A stretch of 38,292 nucleotides of DNA from Candidatus Saccharimonadota bacterium (GCA_009781895.1 WQUV01000002.1:1-38292), one strand, 5' to 3'. Shown: positions 8,255 through 17,193, counted from the first letter of the stretch. Numbers and translations are program-made. Notes: generated by a model from the sequence alone, not told the origin.

Positions 8255-9223
8255 CTATTTTATGCGGGTAGCGACGGCATCTGGGTCAGCGTCAAACTCG
8301 AATTCATCAGATAGCGGACGACCCAAGAGACGCTCAAAGATATCAGCAACGGTGAGTATCCCACGAACCCTTTTTCGGCGATCGATAACAATCAGCATAA
8401 AGGTATTGGTGCGAGCGAAAATGGCAAGAATATCGTCGAGGGTGTTATCTGCGCGGGCGAAGTAAACCTTGGGTCGCATGATGTCGCGAGCGGGGAGAGT
8501 ATCGGTAATACTGAGACTAGTGAGGCGACGGAGGTTAAGGATACCGACAATATCGTTTTGGTCTTTGTCGTAGACGGGGAAGCGGCGAAAATGAAGACGG
8601 GAGAGCTCGTCGACCTTAACTGGTGTCAACTTCTCGCTAGACTTAATCATGTGGACCTCCTCAAGGGGGGTCATAATATCGCTAGCTTTAAATTCGGAAA
8701 ACTGGAGAGCGCCGACTAAAAGATTCTTTTCCTCGACTGAGATCACACCATCGCTCGCGGTCTGGACCAAGCGAAGAATCTCGTCTTTGCTGCCAATGGT
8801 CGGATTGATGAAGTCGTCTTTGACGCCAGCGAAGAAACGGAGGACAACGTGGAGGTACTTGATGATATTCAATAGCTCGGGCTCGGCATGACGGTAGAGC
8901 TGAGTAACGAGATTTGACCAGGTGCGGATATTACGGACAACTGGCAGAGTAATAGCGGCAAGTACGGTGACAAAGATTGCCGGCCCAAAGCCATATTCAA
9001 AATGAGCGACAACCGCAAAGCCAATAATGACGAGAAAGACCAGAAAGTCGCGAAGTACGAAGAGGGAGGGGAGCATCCTCTCACGGAAGATGGCTTTTTT
9101 GGCTTGCGAATCACCGGCTTTGGCGCGGCGATCAAGCTCGAAACTGCTGAGGATCGAGTGGGTGGGACGGATAGCAACAAGACACATTGCTACGAAATAA
9201 AGCGCTAGTAGAACAAATATCAT
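8255..9223 (-). CDS. CNNM/CorC-type membrane protein with CBS-domain pair
   Basis: 322 residues. An N-terminal membrane region has about three or four helices (residues 1-20, 55-100 and around 125) in place of a full DUF21 domain. A linker with DGVISVEEKNLLVGALQFSE, the conserved stretch before the CBS pair in CNNM/CorC/hemolysin-C-like proteins, leads into two CBS motifs (DIMTPLEEVHMI..., DIMRPKVYFARAD...) that normally bind adenine nucleotides. The C-terminal CorC domain is absent. A role in Mg2+/cation export is known for the family but untested here. TATATT ends 6 nt before the ATG, so it is likely leaderless. Confidence 0.8.
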   Translation of the reverse strand: MIFVLLALYFVAMCLVAIRPTHSILSSFELDRRAKAGDSQAKKAIFRERMLPSLFVLRDFLVFLVIIGFAVVAHFEYGFGPAIFVTVLAAITLPVVRNIRTWSNLVTQLYRHAEPELLNIIKYLHVVLRFFAGVKDDFINPTIGSKDEILRLVQTASDGVISVEEKNLLVGALQFSEFKASDIMTPLEEVHMIKSSEKLTPVKVDELSRLHFRRFPVYDKDQNDIVGILNLRRLTSLSITDTLPARDIMRPKVYFARADNTLDDILAIFARTNTFMLIVIDRRKRVRGILTVADIFERLLGRPLSDEFEFDADPDAVATRIK

Positions 9224-9334
9224 AACTACAATATATCACAAAATGCTAATTCTGCGACAGGAACGGTTCTGGCTACCACCAAGCTGGCATTCCGTAATAT
9301 GCTATGCTATCATAGTAGTTAGAAAAGGAGACAT

Positions 9335-9625
9335 ATGGCATTTGAGCAACTGAAAATGTTGGGTGAACTGAAGAAGGCGCAGAAGGCGCTAGCGAATGAA
9401 ATTATTGAGGTGGAGACAGGTGACGGCGCTGTCGTGGTGCAAGTAAATGGCGAACTAAAGATTAAGAAGATCGAACTCGATAAAGACAAAATTGACTTTG
9501 ATGACATGCGCGAGCTAGAGCGCTGGCTAGAGAAGGCGATCGCTGAGGCCTACACTCGGGCACAGCAGATCGCACAAGAGAAAATGACACCACTCATGGG
9601 CAAGCTGGGTCTGGGTAACGGATAA
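9335..9625 (+). CDS. ybaB: YbaB/EbfC nucleoid-associated protein
   Basis: 96 residues of the YbaB/EbfC DNA-binding dimer family: helical arms around a small beta core (VETGDGAVVVQVNGELKIKKIELD) and a C-terminal helix with AIAEAYTRAQQIAQEKM. In bacteria this gene is classically next to recR, as here (28 nt gap). The start is supported by AAAAGGAGA 5 nt upstream. Likely function is nucleoid binding, co-expressed with recombination genes. Confidence 0.92.
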   Translation: MAFEQLKMLGELKKAQKALANEIIEVETGDGAVVVQVNGELKIKKIELDKDKIDFDDMRELERWLEKAIAEAYTRAQQIAQEKMTPLMGKLGLGNG

Positions 9626-9653
9626 ACCCTGGGCTAAATAATACACTGTCATC

Positions 9654-10271
9654 ATGGCGCAACATTTACTACCTAAAGCATTCCTCGGATTAATAGAGGC
9701 GTTCGGCAAGATACCGGGCGTTGGGGCGCGGACTGCCGAGCGCTATGCCTACTTTATATGGAAGTCTGACCCGCGAACCGCCCATGTTCTAGCCGAGAAC
9801 CTAAGTGGACTACATGAGTCGGTAAAGGTCTGCCCGAAAACATTTGCCTTGATATCAGAAGGAGAAGACGAAAGTCACCTATATAGCGATTCTAGCCGAG
9901 ACAAAACTCAAGTTCTGGTGGTTGAAGAACCCCTAGACATTATCGCGATGGAGAAAACTGGCGGTTATAATGGCACCTACCACTGTTTGGGCGGAGTGAT
10001 CTCGCCGATCGACAACATATCACCAGAACAACTAAAGATTGGCGAGCTACTGCAGCGGATTCAGGACGATGAGGTAAGGGAAGTAATTATCGCGACCAAT
10101 GCCAGTATTGAAGGCGAGAGTACGGCGATTTATCTTGCAAAACTGATTCGCGAAAAGAGCCATGAAGCCAAAGTGAGTCGATTGGCGCGCGGGATTCCGA
10201 TTGGTGTGGACTTGGAATACGCCGACTCCCTGACCTTATCGCAGGCGCTGAAGGGTCGAACTGAGATCTAG
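9654..10271 (+). CDS. recR: Recombination mediator RecR lacking its zinc finger
   Basis: 205 residues. RecR helps load RecA at gaps. The N-terminal helix-hairpin-helix is clear (FGKIPGVGARTAERYAYF), as is the Toprim domain (VLVVEEPLDIIAMEKTGGYNGTYHCLGG, then IIATNASIEGESTAIYLAKLI) and the C-terminal Walker-like tail. In ordinary RecR four Cys form a zinc finger between these parts; here the segment VCPKTFALISEGEDESHLYSDSSRD retains only one. TACACT at 9642-9647 ends 6 nt before the ATG, so it may have its own leaderless transcript besides read-through from ybaB. Confidence 0.92.
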   Translation: MAQHLLPKAFLGLIEAFGKIPGVGARTAERYAYFIWKSDPRTAHVLAENLSGLHESVKVCPKTFALISEGEDESHLYSDSSRDKTQVLVVEEPLDIIAMEKTGGYNGTYHCLGGVISPIDNISPEQLKIGELLQRIQDDEVREVIIATNASIEGESTAIYLAKLIREKSHEAKVSRLARGIPIGVDLEYADSLTLSQALKGRTEI

Positions 10272-10333
10272 ATACGGAAACAGCTTTTGCTATCTCGGAT
10301 CTGACAGATATGATATAATGAATACGTAACATA

Positions 10334-11314
10334 ATGAGTAAGATTTTAGACTTTGCGGGTAGGCATACGCGGATTACAGTGATTCAGGCTGAAAACCCTG
10401 ACGCTGACAGTCTGGGGTCGGCTTTAGCGCTGGAAGAAATACTACCAAACAGTGAGGTCTCACTATACTGTCCAGTGCAGATACCGAAGTACTTGCGCTA
10501 CCTGCCTGGCTGGGATAGGGTAGTGGACGAGTTTGACTTTTCTGCTGACGCGGCAATCATCGTGGATACCGCGGCAAAAGTACTATTGTCAAAACTACTA
10601 GAGAAACCAGCTATCGCTGATTTTCTTCAGCACAAGCCAATACTGGTGATTGACCACCATGAGACCGAGCCAGACCTACCGTTTGAGTTCGAAGGCATTA
10701 TTGCGTCGGTCGAAAGCACGACGAGGTTGATATTTGAAGATGTCGGCAAGACAAATATAACGGCAATAGCAGCTCAGCACCTACTAGCAGGGCTGATGAG
10801 CGATACGCTAGGGCTATCGACAGCAGATTCTAGAGCAGAGAGTTTTCGTCTGGCCGCGGATCTGATTGACTGCGGAGCGAACGTCTATGACCTAGAGCAA
10901 GAGCGCTTCCGCCTAATGAAGAAATCACAACGAATCCTAAGCTACAAGGCAGACCTGATTAAGCGAGTGGAGTATCATCTAGGCGGACGGCTTGCGACTG
11001 TACTGATTCCGTTTGACGATATTCAGCAGTACTCTGACGAATACAACCCGAATGTGCTAATTCTAGATGAGCTAAGAATGGTAGAAGGAGTAGAGGTGGC
11101 GATCGCATTAAAGACCTACCCAGATGGCAAGCTTACTGGCAAGCTCCGCGCCAGCCTACCAATTGCAGAGGAGCTGGCCGCAGCCTTTGGTGGTGGCGGG
11201 CACTCTTATGCAGCAGGTTTTCGGGTCTACGAAGATTACAATACATTTCTACCCGAACTAATCCAGAAAACTGCCGACCTCTTAGATGGCAACGCAGGGC
11301 GAGAGGGGAGCTAG
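10334..11314 (+). CDS. DHH-DHHA1 family phosphoesterase (NrnA-like)
   Basis: 326 residues. DHH motif (VIDHHETE), a preceding VDTA Asp, the later SDTLGLSTADS Asp and a C-terminal DHHA1 with GGGGHSYAAGF identify a DHH phosphoesterase, a family that degrades nanoRNA, pAp or cyclic dinucleotides using Mn2+. Motif I, usually H-x-x-P-D-x-D-x-x-G-S, reads A-E-N-P-D-A-D-S-L-G-S, so the first metal-ligand His is replaced. It may be altered in activity. TATAAT lies 14 nt before the ATG and there is no SD. The next gene starts 3 nt after its stop. Confidence 0.85.
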   Translation: MSKILDFAGRHTRITVIQAENPDADSLGSALALEEILPNSEVSLYCPVQIPKYLRYLPGWDRVVDEFDFSADAAIIVDTAAKVLLSKLLEKPAIADFLQHKPILVIDHHETEPDLPFEFEGIIASVESTTRLIFEDVGKTNITAIAAQHLLAGLMSDTLGLSTADSRAESFRLAADLIDCGANVYDLEQERFRLMKKSQRILSYKADLIKRVEYHLGGRLATVLIPFDDIQQYSDEYNPNVLILDELRMVEGVEVAIALKTYPDGKLTGKLRASLPIAEELAAAFGGGGHSYAAGFRVYEDYNTFLPELIQKTADLLDGNAGREGS

Positions 11315-11317
11315 AAG

Positions 11318-12679
11318 ATGAAAGTTCTAAAATCACGATTCACAAACACCACCACTTACCAACTTAGGTACATATTACTGTATATCATTATTGGCGCTTT
11401 GCTGATAGGCGCGATTGTGGCGATGCCTATACTGACTGGCATGAGACTATCAGAGGCTGAACGAGCCAGTGCTTTGATATCGATGAACTACAGTCCGTCA
11501 TTAATCAACTTCCCATACCATCTACTTCAAGGACTATCGATACATCTACTTGGGCTAACACCTCTAGCTATCAAATTGCCATCAATAGTACTAGGAGTGG
11601 TCACAGCGATCCTGTTGACGCTACTACTAAATCGCTGGTTCCGCAACTTAGCCGCCTTTACGTCGGCAGCATTAATTGTCTCGAGTGTGGCATTCCTCGG
11701 TCTGACGACTAGTGGGACACCAGATATACTCTATGTATTATTCCCAGCACTAATGCTTTGGCTAGGGTCTCAGATCATCGACGAGAAGCCGCGAGTCATA
11801 ACGGTCGTGGCGCTGACGATCACAGCTGGAGTCTCTTTACTTATACCATATATGGTATATTTCAACATAGGCATGTTGGTGCTACTTCTAGCACACCCGC
11901 ACCTAAGATTCAGCTTCAAGCAAATCAAACCGCTGGCGATCGTCGCGGCGACAGCAGCAGTAGTAGCTGTAGTGGCGCCGCTATTCTTCCTGACAGACAG
12001 CTTTAATATCTGGGCGCTAGTTGGGCCTAGCGCGAACATGGCGCAGAACGCTACGAACGCCTGGTGGCAGATGGTAGGCTTTAGCGAGCCTCTGTCTTGG
12101 TTCGCATTGCCGGTCCTAGCACTGTCGCTAATTGGCGTCTATGCCACCATCCTTGACTTTCACATTGCGCGGAACCACACGGTATTTGTACTACTAGCGA
12201 TAGTAATTGCAGCATCACTATTCTTCCCACCACTATTCACGATCGTAATCCTACTGATGACAATTCTGGTCGGCAACGGTCTGGGGTTCTTGATCCGCAC
12301 CTGGAAAGGCATCTTCCCACAAAATATCTACGCAACACTAGTAGGGCTAGTGCCACTTGGCGCATTCTGTCTGCTGGTCGCAGCAGGAAGCATCAACTTC
12401 TTCTATATCGCGCCCAGAACGATCTCAGGCGTACACTACTCGGCAAATACTGATCTCCAGCTACTGACTGACAATATTGAGCCAGGAGACGTGTTACTAC
12501 TAAATCAAGATACGGAGTTCTACGACCGAGCTTTCCCAGACAACTACGTAGTTGAGAACACTAATATTGGTGCGCCGCGGATTATTTCAGACCATCCTCT
12601 AGAAACGTCGCGACGACTAGAGCGGATTGTGACGAATTCGTCGACCACATCGAGTGCTCGATTTTTTATATACAGATAG
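11318..12679 (+). CDS. GT-C-like polytopic membrane glycosyltransferase (PMT/ArnT type)
   Basis: 453 residues. A first membrane helix (about 17-40) is followed by a short outer loop with MRLSEAERAS, where GT-C enzymes of the PMT/ArnT/GT39 type place their acidic catalytic residue. About nine to eleven more membrane helices follow, then a C-terminal soluble domain of about 80 residues (from ISGVHYSANTDLQ) with alpha/beta character. These enzymes move sugars from a lipid-linked donor to outer-surface acceptors. Assignment rests on topology rather than strong motifs. It is tightly linked to the DHH gene (3 nt gap), so it is probably co-transcribed. Confidence 0.6.
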   Translation: MKVLKSRFTNTTTYQLRYILLYIIIGALLIGAIVAMPILTGMRLSEAERASALISMNYSPSLINFPYHLLQGLSIHLLGLTPLAIKLPSIVLGVVTAILLTLLLNRWFRNLAAFTSAALIVSSVAFLGLTTSGTPDILYVLFPALMLWLGSQIIDEKPRVITVVALTITAGVSLLIPYMVYFNIGMLVLLLAHPHLRFSFKQIKPLAIVAATAAVVAVVAPLFFLTDSFNIWALVGPSANMAQNATNAWWQMVGFSEPLSWFALPVLALSLIGVYATILDFHIARNHTVFVLLAIVIAASLFFPPLFTIVILLMTILVGNGLGFLIRTWKGIFPQNIYATLVGLVPLGAFCLLVAAGSINFFYIAPRTISGVHYSANTDLQLLTDNIEPGDVLLLNQDTEFYDRAFPDNYVVENTNIGAPRIISDHPLETSRRLERIVTNSSTTSSARFFIYR

Positions 12680-12750
12680 GCATATTTTATCTGATTTGAT
12701 TTCTGAGTTATCGCTTGTGCTTACAGTAAAACTTTGATATAATAGGAGCT

Positions 12751-14010
12751 ATGAGGAGGCTAGGGGCTTTAAGAATCTTAATGTTGGGCTGGGAATTGCC
12801 ACCTCACAATAGTGGCGGATTAGGGGTTGCTTGCTTCCATATGGCGAGCGCGCTCGCCAAGCAGGGCGGGAAGATCTCGTTTGTCCTACCATATGATGCG
12901 GAGCACGACTGTGGCTTTATGAACATATTAGCTGCGACCCACCTTGACCCAATTGAACGATTTGGTGGTTGCGCCTATGAACACCTTGACCTAGATGCAC
13001 CAGCTTTTGTGGCGCCTGATGGCGGGTTTTCAATCCGTGATGTCCAAACAAAGTATGTCGAGTTTGTGAAGAAACACATGGAGGACCACAAGTACGATGT
13101 GATCCATGCACATGACTGGCTGACACTAGAAGCAGGAATGGCCGCGAAGCGAAAATTTGGTGTGCCGCTGATTGCCCATATCCACGCGACCGAGTTTGAC
13201 CGCTCGGGCGGCTCGATGGGCAACCCAATTATTCATGAAATTGAACGTGAGGGACTAGTCATGGCTGATCGTATCTTGGCGGTCTCGGAGCTGACCAGAC
13301 AGCTAATCCATGAGAGGTACGACATTCCTCTAGACAAGATCGAAGTAGCTCATAACGGCTTTGACCCAGAGGAGTGGGGGCCATACGATTACGACCCATC
13401 AAGACTAGCTTATATCGAGCAGAAGAAATCAGAAGGTCACACAGTCGTTGCGACGATTTCACGGCTGACGATTCAGAAAGGACTAGTGCATCTACTTAGA
13501 TCATTTGCGCGAGCGCTAGAATACAACCCGAAGATGCTATTAGTGGTGGCGGGCGACGGCGACCAGCGCGACGAACTCCTAGAACTATCAGCTGACCTCG
13601 GCGTGATGCAGAAAGTCTTATTTACAGGCTTCATACGAGGCCGAGAAATCCGCGATGTTTACTCAAGCGCGGATATTTTTGTTATGAGTAGCCGATCAGA
13701 GCCGTTTGGGCTGACGGCATTCGAGGCGGCGCATCATGGTAGCGCCGTAGTCCTGACCAACCAGTCGGGTGTGGCCGAAGTGCTCTGGAATGTGATGAAA
13801 TACGACTTCTGGGACGAGCACCGCTTGGCCGATATCTTGGTTAACATATCGCAGTCGGAGGGCTTAAAGGAAGAGCTCCAAGAGCACATTAGGAGAGAGT
13901 ATACCAAGCTGCCATGGTCCAAGGTAGCCGAGAGGATACTCGGGTCATATCGCAATACAATCAGAGGCGCGGCAGTACTGAATAAAAAACGAACAAGGAG
14001 GGCAGTATGA
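12751..14010 (+). CDS. GT-B glycosyltransferase, family 4/5 (glucan-synthase-like)
   Basis: 419 residues with a two-Rossmann GT-B fold. The N-terminal part has LGWELPPHNSGGLGVACFHMASAL, the glycine-rich acceptor/donor loop seen in glycogen synthase-like enzymes, and IHAHDWLT. The C-terminal part has VATISRLTIQKGL, VVAGDGDQRDEL and SRSEPFGLTAFEAAHHG, the E-x7-E nucleotide-sugar-binding motif of retaining GT4/GT5 enzymes. The overlap (ATGA) with a GH57 gene suggests glucan synthesis or remodelling. TATAAT at 12738-12743 ends 7 nt before the ATG. Confidence 0.88.
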   Translation: MRRLGALRILMLGWELPPHNSGGLGVACFHMASALAKQGGKISFVLPYDAEHDCGFMNILAATHLDPIERFGGCAYEHLDLDAPAFVAPDGGFSIRDVQTKYVEFVKKHMEDHKYDVIHAHDWLTLEAGMAAKRKFGVPLIAHIHATEFDRSGGSMGNPIIHEIEREGLVMADRILAVSELTRQLIHERYDIPLDKIEVAHNGFDPEEWGPYDYDPSRLAYIEQKKSEGHTVVATISRLTIQKGLVHLLRSFARALEYNPKMLLVVAGDGDQRDELLELSADLGVMQKVLFTGFIRGREIRDVYSSADIFVMSSRSEPFGLTAFEAAHHGSAVVLTNQSGVAEVLWNVMKYDFWDEHRLADILVNISQSEGLKEELQEHIRREYTKLPWSKVAERILGSYRNTIRGAAVLNKKRTRRAV

Positions 14011-15203
14011 GCCAGACGAAACAAGCACCAGACCGAACGATTGTGCTATATATGCACATTCACCAACCGTGGCGTGTGCGACCGTATTCTTTGTTTGAGG
14101 TGGGGCGAGACCATAACTACTACGGTCCAGATAATGAACGAGTGTTCAAAAAGGTAGCGGAGAAATCATACCGACCAATGCTAGACCTGTTAGATAAGCT
14201 ACTAAAGAAGCACCCGAACTTTGCGTTCTCGCTATCAATCACAGGGACATTTATTGAGCAGGCAGAGCTGTGGGGCCAAGATGTGATTGAGAGGCTACAG
14301 GCTCTGGTAAAGACAGGTCGAGTAGAGATTGTAGCGGAGACCTACCACCATTCGCTAGCGTTTTTCTATGACGAGGCGGAGTTTGAGCGACAAGTTGAAA
14401 TGCACCAGAGGAAGATCAAGGAACTATTTGACGTGGAGTCGACGTCGTTCCGTAATACAGAGCTAGCATACAATGATGCCCTAGCAGAGAAGGTCGGTCA
14501 AATGGGCTTCAAGACAGTGGTGGCAGAGGGCTGGGACAAAGTCCTTGGCTGGCGCGGGCCAGGTTACGTCTATAATGCGAAATCATCTACTCCTCTGAGG
14601 CTGCTACTGAAGAACTATCGCCTGTCAGACGACATCGCGTTCAGGTTCTCCAATAAGCAGTGGAGCGAACATCCACTCTCGGCGCAAAAATATCTGAAGT
14701 GGGCAAAGGACGCCACGGTTGAAGCGCCGCTCGTAAACCTATTCATGGATTTCGAAACCTTTGGTGAACACCAATGGGCAGACACAGGGATCTTTACGTT
14801 TTTTGAGAAGTTTGTTGAGATGTGGATAAAGATCGACGGACATTTTGCAACAGTGAGTGAAGCAGCATTTACGCATGAGCCGCAAGACGTCGTCTCTATG
14901 CCAGAGACAGTGACTTGGGCGGACAGCGAACGAGACTTGACGGCCTGGGTGGGTAATTCCATGCAGCGCGAAAGCTTGCAGCACCTATATTCATTACTGC
15001 CCGCCATAATGAGGAGGAATGACAGCAAGTTGCTGGCAGATTTCAGGAATCTATCAACGTCAGACCATTCATACTACATGTGTACGAAATATTGGAGTGA
15101 CGGCGATGTACACGCCTACTTCTCAGCCTACGATTCGCCTTATGACGCATTCTTGTTTGTGTCAAATGCAGTGCGCGACCTCGAATACCGCATGAAAACA
15201 TAG
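14007..15203 (+). CDS. Glycoside hydrolase family 57 alpha-glucan enzyme
   Basis: 398 residues of a GH57 (beta/alpha)7 barrel. Visible family regions: YMHIHQPWR near the start, FSLSITGTFIEQ, AETYHHS, FRNTELAYND with the nucleophile Glu, and LFMDFETFGEHQW with the acid/base Asp. GH57 enzymes are amylases, 4-alpha-glucanotransferases or branching enzymes; the sequence alone does not separate these. Its start overlaps the glycosyltransferase stop by 4 nt and an AAGGAGGG SD lies inside that gene's end, so the two form a coupled pair acting on an alpha-glucan, with no signal peptide (cytosolic). Confidence 0.9.
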   Translation: MSQTKQAPDRTIVLYMHIHQPWRVRPYSLFEVGRDHNYYGPDNERVFKKVAEKSYRPMLDLLDKLLKKHPNFAFSLSITGTFIEQAELWGQDVIERLQALVKTGRVEIVAETYHHSLAFFYDEAEFERQVEMHQRKIKELFDVESTSFRNTELAYNDALAEKVGQMGFKTVVAEGWDKVLGWRGPGYVYNAKSSTPLRLLLKNYRLSDDIAFRFSNKQWSEHPLSAQKYLKWAKDATVEAPLVNLFMDFETFGEHQWADTGIFTFFEKFVEMWIKIDGHFATVSEAAFTHEPQDVVSMPETVTWADSERDLTAWVGNSMQRESLQHLYSLLPAIMRRNDSKLLADFRNLSTSDHSYYMCTKYWSDGDVHAYFSAYDSPYDAFLFVSNAVRDLEYRMKT

Positions 15204-15265
15204 ATGATTTCATGCTTGACATGACGCCCTAATAAGATATAATGAGGGTAAACATAAAGGGGAGT

Positions 15266-15772
15266 ATGCCAGACAAACAACTTCGTCGTCTGAAGACACT
15301 ACTGCAAGAAGCGGAGACGAATCTTGCGGCGGCTCGCGAACTACTCTCGAGTGTGCTTTCTGAAGAAGGCGAAGTGATGGCGCCAGCAGCTCCTAGCGCA
15401 TCGCTGGAGGGCAAGGTGGTAGAGGGGATCTTTGACGGTCAAGTGATGATCGGGCCAGATAACCGTAACTACCCAGTACCGTCGAACTATGCTTCGAAGT
15501 CGAAGCTGGTTGAAGGCGATGTCCTAAAGCTAACTATCACTCCTGAGGGCAACTTCCTGTATAAGCAGATCGATCCAGTAGCGCGACGTAATGCCGTAGG
15601 TATACTAAAGATGAGAGACGGTGTGTATTTTGTCGATGTTGAAGGCAAGGACTTCCGGGTCTTGCTCGCGAGTGTGACATTCTTCCGACTCAAGGTCGGT
15701 GAGCGAGTAGCGGTAATCGTACCAAGCGAGAATGCCGATGCCTCATGGGCAGCGGTTGAGATGGCGCTATAG
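15266..15772 (+). CDS. Conserved-looking cytosolic protein: helix plus beta domain, unknown
   Basis: 168 residues. A helical, possibly coiled-coil N-terminus (KQLRRLKTLLQEAETNLAAARELL) and an Ala/Pro linker precede a beta-rich domain with V-E-G-I-F-D-G-Q-V-M-I-G and V-E-G-D-V-L-K-L-T-I-T, reminiscent of small nucleic-acid-binding barrels. No family named. The ATG at 15266 is preferred over an in-frame ATG at 15242 because the latter overlaps the -10 (GATATAATG) and because AAAGGGGAG stands right before 15266. The promoter is TTGACA, about 16 nt, then TATAAT. Confidence 0.65.
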   Translation: MPDKQLRRLKTLLQEAETNLAAARELLSSVLSEEGEVMAPAAPSASLEGKVVEGIFDGQVMIGPDNRNYPVPSNYASKSKLVEGDVLKLTITPEGNFLYKQIDPVARRNAVGILKMRDGVYFVDVEGKDFRVLLASVTFFRLKVGERVAVIVPSENADASWAAVEMAL

Positions 15773-15798
15773 AACTAGATATGTACTAAAAGTCAAGT

Positions 15799-16230
15799 TC
15801 ACGGGCGGTAGTCGCGCATTTCCTTGCGGCAAGTGCGGTAAGCGGGGCAGTGCTTGGCAACCTCAGCCCAGAAAGCAGGAGAGTGGTTCATATGAACAAT
15901 GTGACAAAGCTCATGGATGATGACATAGTCAATTAGGTGGTCAGGTAAACGAACAAGGCCGATATTAAGCGAGATAGTACCGCTAGAGCTCCTAGAGCCC
16001 CAGCGAGTGCGCATATGGCCCAAGCGGATGCCGTCACGCTGGATGTTATAGTTGATACCAGTCTGCTTGACGAGGTCGATGGTGCGAGCGGGGAGGATGC
16101 GCTTGGCTTTGGCGCGGAGGTCGTTCTGTTGCTCCGCGACTAACCGCTCTTTCATAGTCAAGGTCGTCTTCTTGACCTCACGCTTGACCGTGACACGAGA
16201 TTTTGGCTTAACGCCTAGCCAGTAGAACAT
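15799..16230 (-). CDS. YgjP/WSS1-type M48-like metallopeptidase
   Basis: 143 residues. The zinc motif H-E-L-C-H in VIIHELCHIVHMNHSPAFW, with the third ligand His and the F-W that follow, is typical of the YgjP (DUF45) group of metal-dependent hydrolases. GHMRTRWGSRSSSGTISLN upstream is also family-typical. The usual YgjP is about 170-240 residues, so this is short at the N-terminus. Substrate unknown. Its ATG overlaps the stop of the kinase gene (TAATG on the minus strand), so the two are coupled. Confidence 0.85.
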   Translation of the reverse strand: MFYWLGVKPKSRVTVKREVKKTTLTMKERLVAEQQNDLRAKAKRILPARTIDLVKQTGINYNIQRDGIRLGHMRTRWGSRSSSGTISLNIGLVRLPDHLIDYVIIHELCHIVHMNHSPAFWAEVAKHCPAYRTCRKEMRDYRP

Positions 16231-16736
16231 TATTTACCGGTCAATTTCTCGAGGACGGATCGGACCTGAGTAGAGAAGACGTGCTTACCGCTGATAAATA
16301 GAGCGCGTTCCTGTGGTTGCGGTAGCTCAATCTCCTTTACGGCCGAAGTATAGATGTCAGATTTCAGGCCTTCGTCCTTCATGCGTTCGGTGAAGCGACG
16401 CTTCAGGGTTGGCTGATCAACCTGGAGCCAGACGATAGTGGTCTTGTAGCCAGCGCGCTCAGCCATGACGCGCCACTTCTGACGCTCAGCGAAAGTCTCA
16501 CCGCCGACTGCTAGCAGTGGATAACCAGAAGACATAAAAGTACGAAGCATCATGTGCGCAACCTTACGGGCGAGCTTACCCTCGACCTCCGAATAGTCTG
16601 GTTTGCGCTTTAGGTCGTGCCGAATCGCTTCGACATCAACTAGCGGCGCCTTAAATAAGACACTGAACTGCTCCGCAAAGGTCGATTTTCCACTCCCAAT
16701 CGGGCCTGCGATGATCAAAAAATGTGGCTTCGCCAT
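16230..16736 (-). CDS. P-loop kinase of the AAA_33/zeta-like type
   Basis: 168 residues. Walker A AGPIGSGKST, then VDVEAIRHDL (an Asp-containing substrate/nucleotide loop) and an Arg-rich lid region (LKRRFTERMKDEG) indicate a small-molecule or nucleotide P-loop kinase resembling zeta-toxin/AAA_33 proteins. No antitoxin-like gene precedes it, and the partner downstream is a metallopeptidase, so a toxin role is not supported. A GGAGGG SD precedes the ATG. A -10 TATAAT (minus strand) lies about 18 nt before the start, divergent from the tRNA promoter. Confidence 0.7.
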   Translation of the reverse strand: MAKPHFLIIAGPIGSGKSTFAEQFSVLFKAPLVDVEAIRHDLKRKPDYSEVEGKLARKVAHMMLRTFMSSGYPLLAVGGETFAERQKWRVMAERAGYKTTIVWLQVDQPTLKRRFTERMKDEGLKSDIYTSAVKEIELPQPQERALFISGKHVFSTQVRSVLEKLTGK

Positions 16737-16790
16737 AAACCCTCCGTTTTGATTATTATATCACAAAACCTATGATATAATACAAGAGTT

Positions 16791-16865
16791 AGGGGCGTGG
16801 TCTAATGGTTACGATAGAGGTCTCCAAAACCTTTGATTGCAGTTCGATTCTGCACGCCCCTGCCA
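16791..16865 (+). tRNA. trnW: tRNA-Trp (anticodon CCA), 3' CCA encoded
   Basis: The cloverleaf folds fully. The acceptor stem 16791-16797 pairs with 16855-16861 (7 bp). The anticodon arm GAGGT/ACCTT closes the loop CTCCAAA with anticodon CCA. The T arm has a 5-bp stem and loop TTCGATT. The discriminator is G at 16862 and CCA at 16863-16865 is encoded. An extended -10 TGATATAAT (TATAAT at 16776-16781) lies just upstream. Confidence 0.95.
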
Positions 16866-16892
16866 AGCATAAACTTAATTTAATAGATTATA

Positions 16893-17183
16893 ATGGAAGA
16901 CATATTGACGAACCTTGGGCTAAGTTTGCCTCCGCCAGCACGCTGGTGGGTGCCAGAATGGAAAGAGCACGGCTGTCGGTTCTGGGAAGAAGCGGAGGTC
17001 ACGGAGCTGATATCTGTGTGGCAAATACCAATATATGAGTGCGTCCCCAGGAGTAATGCTGGATTGATAATTGGCGCCAGCATCGCTGGCGCTACTCTAG
17101 GTGTGCTACTAATAGTGGGAGCCGTACTGCTCATCGTAAAGAGAAACAGCAAGAACAAAAAACGCCGGCAAAGCAAGAAGTGA
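16893..17183 (+). CDS. Small Trp-rich single-pass membrane protein next to tRNA-Trp
   Basis: 96 residues. The first 45 contain five Trp (RWWVPEWKEHGCRFW... and VWQI) plus two Cys. One membrane helix follows (about 56-82) and then a very basic tail (RNSKNKKRRQSKK), so the Trp-rich part should be outside. There is no SD; TTTAAT at about 16874 could act as a -10 about 8 nt before the ATG, or the gene is read through from tRNA-Trp, 28 nt upstream. No family recognised. The methyltransferase ORF starts 10 nt after the stop. Confidence 0.55.
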   Translation: MEDILTNLGLSLPPPARWWVPEWKEHGCRFWEEAEVTELISVWQIPIYECVPRSNAGLIIGASIAGATLGVLLIVGAVLLIVKRNSKNKKRRQSKK

Positions 17184-17193
17184 CACCTATATC

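Noticed and set aside
16230-16736. Zeta-type toxin of a toxin-antitoxin pair
   Set aside because: P-loop similarity only; the coupled neighbour is a YgjP-type peptidase and no antitoxin-like ORF precedes it.
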